From: UBA1067 sp963661055
Lineage (GTDB): Bacteria; Verrucomicrobiota; Kiritimatiellia; RFP12; UBA1067
Direction of reading: 5' to 3'
Length of the DNA stretch: 7,007 bases
Assembly (NCBI GenBank): GCA_963661055.1
Contig: CAVLAC010000102.1
Span: forward strand, 1-7,007
Positions 1-4,792 of this stretch are shown here, piece by piece; the stretch's first letter is position 1; every line of letters begins with the position of its first letter. Below the pieces are notes generated by a model that saw only the letters and a program-made list of their open reading frames with translations, was not told the DNA's origin and ran no database searches. The translations under genes were made by a program, and so were the position numbers.

Positions 1-1
1 G

Positions 2-700
2 GTTAGGGACGCATTGGAATATGACTTTGACCGCGAGCGTAAGTTCAAGTATAAGGGGCTCTCAGAAGATGCCTTTGTCGAACATTTTGCCGCATTCATC
101 TCTGGCATTTGGCAGATTCATCCGTTTCGTGAAGGCAATACACGTACGGCGGGGCTCTTTGCCATTAAGTATCTGCGTTCAAAGGGATATGATGTCACGA
201 ATGATCTTTTTGCTGAGAAGTCATACTACTTTCGCAATGCACTTGCCAGAGCAAATTACGAAAACACAAAGTTGGGAATTGAGAAAACTCAGTTGCCATT
301 GGAAGAGTTTTTCAAGGTTCTGATTTACGGAGATAATCTTGAATTGCGGAATCGCTATCTTCGTATTGGAGCGGAATATGGTACGGTCATTGCTGAGGCA
401 ACTGGGAATTTACATCGCGTGGATGTCGGTGCAAATGTCGGTGTAAATGTCGGTGTAAAACTTGGGGAGCTTCGGAATGAATTAAACGCTTCAGAGGAGC
501 AGGCGGTAAAAGCCATTTTGCGTAATCCGCGAACTTCCGCAACACGGTTAGCGGAAACCTTAGGCATAGGGAAGCGACAAGCTGAGCGAATTATGGCAAA
601 ATTGAAGATTAAGGCATGGTTGAAACGACGCGGCGCGGATAAAAATGGCGAATGGTATTTTGACGCAGCAGAGCAGTCTTCTGCGTCCCGTAGAAGGTAG
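2..700 (+). CDS. Fic-family protein with C-terminal winged-helix domain (5' partial)
   Basis: The reading frame is open from base 2, so the gene starts before the window. TTG at 14 is in frame but is probably internal, because the residues before it (VRDA, then LEYDF) continue a Fic fold. Counting TTG as residue 1, the Fic core motif is HPFREGNTR at 36-44, with the presumed catalytic His36, at the end of the helix FISGIWQI. The canonical motif is HxFx(D/E)GNGRxxR; here the second Gly is Thr and the last Arg is Gly, so AMP transfer cannot be assumed. A DVGA-NVGV-NVGV repeat (137-148) links to a likely winged helix-turn-helix (about 157-215; TSATRLAETLGIGKRQAERI is the HTH), suggesting DNA binding or self-regulation. 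Fic enzymes usually transfer AMP or another phosphate-containing group to proteins. The inhibitory helix, if present, lies outside the window. The gene is A+T-rich compared with its neighbours, which fits acquisition by transfer. Confidence 0.88.
   Translation, partial: VRDALEYDFDRERKFKYKGLSEDAFVEHFAAFISGIWQIHPFREGNTRTAGLFAIKYLRSKGYDVTNDLFAEKSYYFRNALARANYENTKLGIEKTQLPLEEFFKVLIYGDNLELRNRYLRIGAEYGTVIAEATGNLHRVDVGANVGVNVGVKLGELRNELNASEEQAVKAILRNPRTSATRLAETLGIGKRQAERIMAKLKIKAWLKRRGADKNGEWYFDAAEQSSASRRR
422..457 (+). repeat. 12-bp tandem repeat, three copies, inside the Fic gene
   Basis: Three head-to-tail 12-bp units lie at 422-433, 434-445 and 446-457. The last two are identical (AATGTCGGTGTA) and the first differs at two positions. 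They encode DVGA-NVGV-NVGV in the linker between the Fic and winged-helix domains. Because the unit is a multiple of three, changes in copy number would keep the frame and only alter linker length. Confidence 0.85.
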
Positions 701-720
701 CCGAGATTCTGTTCTAGACG

Positions 721-797
721 GGATTAACAGGATTACAGGATTAAGCTACGGGGGCTTTGCCCCGTAGCTTGAAATCTGTGAAAATCCGTGTAAATCC
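721..797. repeat. Composite imperfect palindrome with central hairpin
   Basis: The centre is a perfect 11-bp inverted repeat: AAGCTACGGGG at 743-753 and CCCCGTAGCTT at 760-770, with a 6-nt loop. On the left are three GGATT units (721-725, 730-734, 738-742). On the right are three facing units of the complementary sense (AATC at 773-776, AATCC at 783-787 and 793-797). The whole block therefore reads as a longer imperfect palindrome. It sits 20 bp after the Fic stop codon. No T-run follows the hairpin, so it is not a standard intrinsic terminator. It looks more like a REP- or MITE-like interspersed repeat, though only one copy is visible here and that class is an inference. Confidence 0.6.
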
Positions 798-836
798 GAG
801 GTTAGAAACCGAAAAGAAGATTAATAATTCCACTGT

Positions 837-861
837 TCGACTTCGACTCTCGACTTCGACT
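837..861. repeat. TCGACT hexamer repeat (two 12-bp copies)
   Basis: TCGACTTCGACT occurs at 837-848 and again at 850-861, separated by one C; each copy is itself two TCGACT hexamers. It lies between the palindrome and the rpmH promoter, outside any gene. No function is evident. Confidence 0.75.
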
Positions 862-898
862 AAACCTTTACAAAAATTGCGTGTCTTTCAAATAGTGC

Positions 899-928
899 TT
901 GCATTTTCGGGGGCATTTATGATAAAAT
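899..928 (+). promoter_or_regulatory. Predicted sigma-70-type promoter of rpmH operon
   Basis: A -35-like TTGCAT (899-904) is followed after 18 bp by TAAAAT (923-928), with a TG one base upstream of the -10 (920-921), which is an extended -10. Transcription would start near 935, giving a leader of about 38 nt before rpmH. The box TATGATAAAATATTA (918-932) matches the thrS promoter box at 12 of 15 positions, which strengthens both predictions. Confidence 0.55.
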
Positions 929-972
929 ATTAGACCAGTGTATTTCATACCAGTTGAAAGGATCAGTCTATT

Positions 973-1110
973 ATGAAGATGACATGGCAACCGTCGAAGA
1001 TCAAACGGAAACGGAAAATCGGCTATCGTGCGCGTAAAGCGACGAAAGGCGGACGCAAGGTGCTTGCCTCGCGCCGTGCGAAGGGTCGTAAACGCTTAAC
1101 TCAGGTCTGA
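973..1110 (+). CDS. rpmH: 50S ribosomal protein L34
   Basis: This small gene encodes a 45-residue, very basic protein starting MKMTWQPSKIKRKRKIGYRA and ending GRKRLTQV. L34 is typically 44-46 residues and has the pattern QPSxxKRxRxxGxRxR, then GGRxVLxxRRxKGRxRL, all seen here. It is a structural protein of the large ribosomal subunit, bound to 23S rRNA. The start is supported by GAAAGGA at 956-962, 10 nt upstream of the ATG. In many bacteria dnaA lies just upstream of rpmH near the replication origin. Here the upstream gene is a Fic protein instead. rnpA follows after 8 nt, the usual arrangement, so the two are almost surely co-transcribed from the promoter at 899-928. Confidence 0.97.
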   Translation: MKMTWQPSKIKRKRKIGYRARKATKGGRKVLASRRAKGRKRLTQV

Positions 1111-1118
1111 GGTAAGCA

Positions 1119-1442
1119 ATGACCACGCGGCTACCCGGGGCGAAGTACAAAAGTGTCTTCGACCGGGGACGCTCTCATCGGGGGCGTCTAGTGGTGGCGT
1201 GGTCACTCAAGACGGACGACGCGAGCCAAATGGCTGGCGTCGTTGTTTCTAAGCGCACCTTTCATGACGCGGTTGACCGTAACCGCGCCAAGCGTCTTAT
1301 GCGCGAAGCGTATAGATTACTTGTAAAGTCCCAAGAGATGCCCAAGGGGGTTCTCTGGGTCTTTATTGCTCGCGCGGCGATTCGCGATAAGAAGTGCGGC
1401 GAAGTAATGGAGGAGATGCGAAAGCTATGCGTGCGCTCCTAA
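1119..1442 (+). CDS. rnpA: Ribonuclease P protein component
   Basis: The 107-residue basic protein is the protein subunit of RNase P, which helps the catalytic RNA bind precursor tRNAs and remove their 5' leaders. The family signature is clear: VVVSKRTFHDAVDRNRAKR runs into LMRE, giving the RNR motif at 54-56 and KRLMRE at 58-63. An upstream Phe (F14) and the RGRSHRGRLVV strand fit the start of the fold. The length is near the family's usual 110-120, slightly short at the N-terminus. The ATG is preceded by GAGG (1109-1112), which overlaps the rpmH stop codon, with 6 nt spacing. The 3' end overlaps the yidD start by 16 bp, suggesting coupled translation. Confidence 0.97.
   Translation: MTTRLPGAKYKSVFDRGRSHRGRLVVAWSLKTDDASQMAGVVVSKRTFHDAVDRNRAKRLMREAYRLLVKSQEMPKGVLWVFIARAAIRDKKCGEVMEEMRKLCVRS
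1409..1416 (+). promoter_or_regulatory. Ribosome binding site setting the yidD start
   Basis: GGAGGAGA lies inside rnpA, 10 nt before the ATG at 1427. It favours that ATG over an in-frame GTG at 1394, which would add 11 residues unlike any YidD N-terminus. Confidence 0.7.
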
Positions 1443-1681
1443 TTCTTGCCGTGCGAGGTTATCAAGTGACCCTCGGCCCTCTCTTGGGGGGCAATTGTCG
1501 CTTTGAGCCAAGTTGCTCAAATTATATGATTGAAGCCCTGCGCGTACATGGTGCGGTGAAGGGCACGCTCTTGGGGTTGTGGCGCATCTTGCGGTGTCAT
1601 CCGTTTGGTGCTCAGGGCTACGACCCCGTGCCACCGCGTGGTCGGTGGCGCAATGATTTTACGAAAGTGATAGAACAATGA
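1427..1681 (+). CDS. yidD: Membrane protein insertion efficiency factor YidD
   Basis: This is an 84-residue protein, matching E. coli YidD (85). The family pattern is complete: GYQVTLGPLLGGNCRFEPSC at 11-30, SNYMIEALRVHGAVKG at 31-46, and RILRCHPFGAQGYDPVP at 53-69, with the conserved cysteines 24, 30 and 57. YidD sits on the inner face of the cytoplasmic membrane, probably through its amphipathic N-terminal helix, and assists YidC- and Sec-dependent membrane insertion. The ATG at 1427 is chosen because of the GGAGGAGA ribosome binding site and because MRALLILAVRGYQ is a typical start. It overlaps rnpA by 16 bp, and its TGA shares ATGA (1678-1681) with the yidC start, so translation of yidD and yidC is probably coupled. 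Confidence 0.96.
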   Translation: MRALLILAVRGYQVTLGPLLGGNCRFEPSCSNYMIEALRVHGAVKGTLLGLWRILRCHPFGAQGYDPVPPRGRWRNDFTKVIEQ

Positions 1682-3420
1682 ATAAGAAAGAGAAACTCAT
1701 CTGTGTAGTGCTCGGTGTAGTACTCGCGGTTTATATCTTCCAAAGTATGCGTGACGCGAAGAAGGCACGCGAAAGTGCCGCGTCCGCGCCAGTCGCGCAG
1801 GTGGCGACGACGACATCTGCCGCGCCGCAACAACAGCCCGTGGCAAAGCCCGCCCCCGCGCCTGTCGCGGCGAAGTCTGCCGCGCCCGAAAAGCCGTCCG
1901 TCCCTGAGAAGGTGCTGACGCTTGAGAATGCGGAACTCAAACTGAGCTTCTCTTCGTGGGGTGCGGTCATCAAGGAAGCGACGCTTAAGGACTATGCCCG
2001 CAATAAAGGCGCGGTCTCGGAGGAAAATCCGCCGCTCGTCTTTAATTTCGAATCCGCTCCCCTAGGGACGATTGAGGGCGTAGCCAATCTCGCGCCGAAC
2101 GCGGCATATGAGGTGCGCAATGTGACCTCGAATGAAATTGTCTTCGTAAGTGCCGCGCTCACTCGTAAATACACGCTTCTTCCTGGCTACAAGATTCAAC
2201 TTGAGGAGCACTTCGCGACAATTCCGCAGGGGCGCACTTATCTCACGGTGGGCTCTATGGCGATGGGTGGTAGCAAGAACGACTTGCTTTCCGTCGACAG
2301 CTGGGCAATGAATGAGAAGGGCGGCGCGGTTATTCATCACGGCGATAGCGACTCGCCGCTCAAGCCGTATCTCGTTGGGAGTACGGTCGGTTGCAGTGGC
2401 AAGAGCAGTGCGGCGGGGCTTCCGCTCACGGCGAAGGTTCCGTTCCCGGGCGAGCAGAAGTGGGTGGCGCTCAAGGACCGCTTCTTTGTGACGGCGCTCG
2501 TTGATTCGACGCTCACCAATGTAGGCTTTGAGTCCACGATTACCCGCGATGCTCACGCGGCAAATTATCGTCCTGAGCGCATTTCGGCGCGTGCCGCTTA
2601 TGATGCGGGCGCGGCAGTTCGCACGAGCACCTTCTATGTCGGACCCAAGAAGCAGTCCCTCCTCTGGGATATGGGGATGAAGGATGTGATGGAGTTTGGC
2701 ATGTGGCGCTGGGTGTGCTATCCGCTCGTCTGGGTGCTGAATGTGTTCCACGGGGTCATCCCGAGCTTTGGTATCGCGATTATCCTTTTGACGATTCTCG
2801 TGCGCCTCATCTTCTGGCCGCTCACGCATAAGTCGACGGTGGGTATGAAGAAGATGCAAGAAATCCAGCCTTTGATGAAGGAATTGCAAGCGAAGTACAA
2901 GGATAACCCGAAGCGTTTGCAGCAAGAGACTTGGCAGCTTTACAAAGACCGCAAGGTGAACCCGATGAGCTCGTGCTTGCCGATGCTCGTGCAAATTCCC
3001 GTCTTCATCGCGCTCTTCAATGTCCTTCGCGCGGCAGTGGAACTGCGCTACGCGGGCTTCCTCTGGATTCCCGACCTCTCGGAGCCTGAGGGACTCTTCG
3101 CGTCTTGGTTCCCATTTGGCGGACTCAACATCCTACCTATTTTGATGGCGGCGACAATGGCACTTCAGAGTGCCCTCACGCCTTCGACGGGTGATAAGAG
3201 CCAGCAACGGATGATGATGGTCATTATGCCTGTGATGATGCTGGTGATGTTCTATTCCTTCCCGTCCGCGCTTTCGCTGTACTGGACCGTTTCGCAGGTT
3301 CTGAGCATTGTCCAGATGTGGCTCATTCGCCGCGCTTCGGCGAAGGCGACACCAGCGGCGGCAGTTGAGGTGATTGACCCGCCCCAAACGCGGCAGATGC
3401 GCCGTCACGCGGCAGAATAA
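1678..3420 (+). CDS. yidC: Membrane protein insertase YidC (Oxa1 family)
   Basis: The 580-residue protein inserts and folds cytoplasmic-membrane proteins, alone or with SecYEG. In order: an N-terminal membrane anchor (about 7-21); a low-complexity Ala/Pro/Gln linker (about 31-78); the periplasmic P1 domain (about 79-325); and the Oxa1 core (about 330-552). The core has a first segment around 345-380 carrying the essential groove arginine in ILLTILVRLIFWPLTHKS (Arg376), a charged cytosolic hairpin (about 384-428), and further membrane segments near 431-450, 484-500, 510-527 and 530-550. PMSSCLPMLVQIPVFIALF (429-447) is the family's hallmark third segment. The tail is basic (TRQMRRHAAE), as expected for ribosome contact. 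The large P1 domain is the Gram-negative form. The E. coli protein is 548 residues; the extra length lies mainly in the linker. Translation probably couples to yidD through the ATGA overlap. Confidence 0.97.
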   Translation: MNKKEKLICVVLGVVLAVYIFQSMRDAKKARESAASAPVAQVATTTSAAPQQQPVAKPAPAPVAAKSAAPEKPSVPEKVLTLENAELKLSFSSWGAVIKEATLKDYARNKGAVSEENPPLVFNFESAPLGTIEGVANLAPNAAYEVRNVTSNEIVFVSAALTRKYTLLPGYKIQLEEHFATIPQGRTYLTVGSMAMGGSKNDLLSVDSWAMNEKGGAVIHHGDSDSPLKPYLVGSTVGCSGKSSAAGLPLTAKVPFPGEQKWVALKDRFFVTALVDSTLTNVGFESTITRDAHAANYRPERISARAAYDAGAAVRTSTFYVGPKKQSLLWDMGMKDVMEFGMWRWVCYPLVWVLNVFHGVIPSFGIAIILLTILVRLIFWPLTHKSTVGMKKMQEIQPLMKELQAKYKDNPKRLQQETWQLYKDRKVNPMSSCLPMLVQIPVFIALFNVLRAAVELRYAGFLWIPDLSEPEGLFASWFPFGGLNILPILMAATMALQSALTPSTGDKSQQRMMMVIMPVMMLVMFYSFPSALSLYWTVSQVLSIVQMWLIRRASAKATPAAAVEVIDPPQTRQMRRHAAE

Positions 3421-3440
3421 AAAAGAGAGGATGATTCCAA

Positions 3441-4730
3441 ATGACTGAGTCCCGTAGAAGTTGGTATGTCGCGAGCGCGGCACTTCTCGGGCTCATTGTC
3501 TTTGGAATTGCCCTGCTCGTTCAAACCGCGAACTTCCGTGCCGCCGTCGAACATATGGCGGAAAATGATATCCGTGATAAGACGGATGCCGCGCTGAGCG
3601 TGCTCGCGCCGCTTTTGGAGAAGAAAGATACAACATCCATCGCGGCCTATTGCCGCGCGCGGCGTGCGGCGGGGGTTCGCGTCACCATCGTAAACGCGGC
3701 AGGTGATATTCTTATTGATACGGATAACGCGAAGCTCAATCACGCCAACCGCACCGAGATTCACAAGGCTCTCACGGGTGAGGATGGCACGATTTTGCGT
3801 CACTCGGATACCCTCGGCTCGTACTGGCTCTACTGTGCGCGTCGTTCGGGGGAATATATCGTGCGTCTCGCGATTTCCTATGACGAAGTTTCGCGTCCCG
3901 TGCGGCTCGCGCGAAACGGACTCCTCGCCGCCGCGATTGTTGGGGCGTGTGCCGTTTTCCTCATCTTTTATCTAACGCGGCGCTTAGCCAATCGCCTTGA
4001 ATTGCAGGCAGTGCAATTAGAAGCCGCCCGCGCTAATGAAGCCTTCCGTCGCGACTTCACCTCGAATGTGACCCACGAACTGCGCACGCCGCTGACCGCG
4101 ATTCTCGGGGCGGTAGAGATGATGGACGAAAGTGCCGCGCTCTCGGAGGAAGATAGGCAGGATCTTCGGCGAATTATCCGTACGCAGGCTTCGCGGCTGA
4201 GTGTGCTCGCGAAGGATGTCCTTTCGCTTGCTCGCATTGAGAGTGAGCAGACGGAACGCAATCCGCGCGACTTCTCGGATGTCGCGGTCAAGGATGTGCT
4301 CGCGAATGTAATGACGCTCGAAGTGCCGCGTGCGAAAGAGAAGGGGGTTAACCTCACTCTCGTGAAGGCGGATAGCGTCACCTTGCGCGGCGACGCGGAT
4401 CTTCTCGAGCAAGCCCTCGTGAACCTCATTGAGAATGCCTTGCGCTATTCGGGGTCGGACCGCATAGAAATTGCCTCCGTTCTTAAGCGTGACAAGATTG
4501 AGATTTCCGTTACGGACTTTGGTATTGGCATACCTGCCGAGCATTTGTCGCACATCTTCGAGCGCTTTTATCGTGTGGATAAGGCGCGTAGTCGCAGTCT
4601 GGGCGGCACGGGTTTGGGACTCGCCATTGTGAAGCATATCGCGCTTTTGCACGGTGGCACGGTGGAAGTGGAGTCCGAGCAGGGGGCACATACGATATTT
4701 CGGCTGAGCTTGCCATTTAAGACAAAGTGA
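3441..4730 (+). CDS. Sensor histidine kinase, PhoR-like
   Basis: This 429-residue membrane protein autophosphorylates and passes phosphate to a response regulator. It has a membrane segment (about 10-28), an extracytoplasmic sensor resembling the PhoR-type PAS-like fold (about 31-157; VTIVNAAGDILIDTD at 81-95), a second membrane segment (about 160-178), HisKA with the H box FTSNVTHELRTPLTAI (His212), and an HATPase with N box NLIENALRYS (328-337), G1 DFGIGIP (359-365), F box IFERFYR (372-378) and G2 GGTGLGLAIV (388-397). The ExxT after the histidine (Glu213, Thr216) suggests it also dephosphorylates its partner. Only about 34 residues separate the second membrane segment from His212, too few for a HAMP or cytoplasmic PAS domain. 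The start is supported by GAGAGGA at 3425-3431. It begins 20 nt after yidC with no terminator between, so it probably shares that transcript. The signal and partner are unknown; a PhoR role is suggested by similarity only. Confidence 0.93.
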   Translation: MTESRRSWYVASAALLGLIVFGIALLVQTANFRAAVEHMAENDIRDKTDAALSVLAPLLEKKDTTSIAAYCRARRAAGVRVTIVNAAGDILIDTDNAKLNHANRTEIHKALTGEDGTILRHSDTLGSYWLYCARRSGEYIVRLAISYDEVSRPVRLARNGLLAAAIVGACAVFLIFYLTRRLANRLELQAVQLEAARANEAFRRDFTSNVTHELRTPLTAILGAVEMMDESAALSEEDRQDLRRIIRTQASRLSVLAKDVLSLARIESEQTERNPRDFSDVAVKDVLANVMTLEVPRAKEKGVNLTLVKADSVTLRGDADLLEQALVNLIENALRYSGSDRIEIASVLKRDKIEISVTDFGIGIPAEHLSHIFERFYRVDKARSRSLGGTGLGLAIVKHIALLHGGTVEVESEQGAHTIFRLSLPFKTK

Positions 4731-4739
4731 AAATCGTAT

Positions 4740-4768
4740 ATGCCAAGTGCCCCAAAATATGGTATAAT
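4740..4768 (+). promoter_or_regulatory. Predicted extended -10 promoter of thrS
   Basis: A perfect TATAAT (4763-4768) is preceded by TG one base upstream (4760-4761), a textbook extended -10. ATGCCA at 4740-4745, 17 bp upstream, matches the -35 consensus at 4 of 6 positions. Transcription would start near 4775, leaving a leader of only about 18 nt, too short for a T-box or a structured thrS operator. The region 4731-4792 shows no intrinsic terminator for the upstream kinase gene. Confidence 0.75.
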
Positions 4769-4782
4769 ATTTGCTTCAGATG

Positions 4783-4788
4783 AAGGAG
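4783..4788 (+). promoter_or_regulatory. Ribosome binding site of thrS
   Basis: AAGGAG lies 4 nt before the ATG at 4793, slightly close but strong. With the promoter just upstream, it fixes the start and so rules out a longer N-terminus for the synthetase. Confidence 0.75.
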
Positions 4789-4792
4789 TTCT

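Noticed and set aside
743..770. Hairpin after the Fic gene as an intrinsic terminator
   Set aside because: The stem is strong but the following bases (GAAATCTGTG) contain no T-run, so a standard terminator call is not supported.
934..954. Direct repeat ACCAGT (934-939 and 949-954) near the rpmH transcription start as an operator
   Set aside because: Only six bases, spaced 15 bp, with no other support; chance occurrence is likely.
2062..2994. A 310-codon open frame on the - strand inside yidC
   Set aside because: Shadow of yidC: low-complexity Arg/His-rich translation, no family resemblance, no convincing ribosome binding site.
3211..3249. Methionine-rich segment of YidC (seven Met in residues 512-524) as an unusual feature
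   Set aside because: Met-rich membrane segments at this place are normal in YidC.
679..3458. Shared 12-mer GTCCCGTAGAAG near the Fic stop and near the kinase start
   Set aside because: One or two matching 12-mers are expected by chance in a 7-kb window.
4690..4739. Inverted repeat ATACGAT / ATCGTAT around the end of the kinase gene
   Set aside because: A 7-bp stem with a 36-nt loop is weak, lacks a T-run, and is easily explained by chance.
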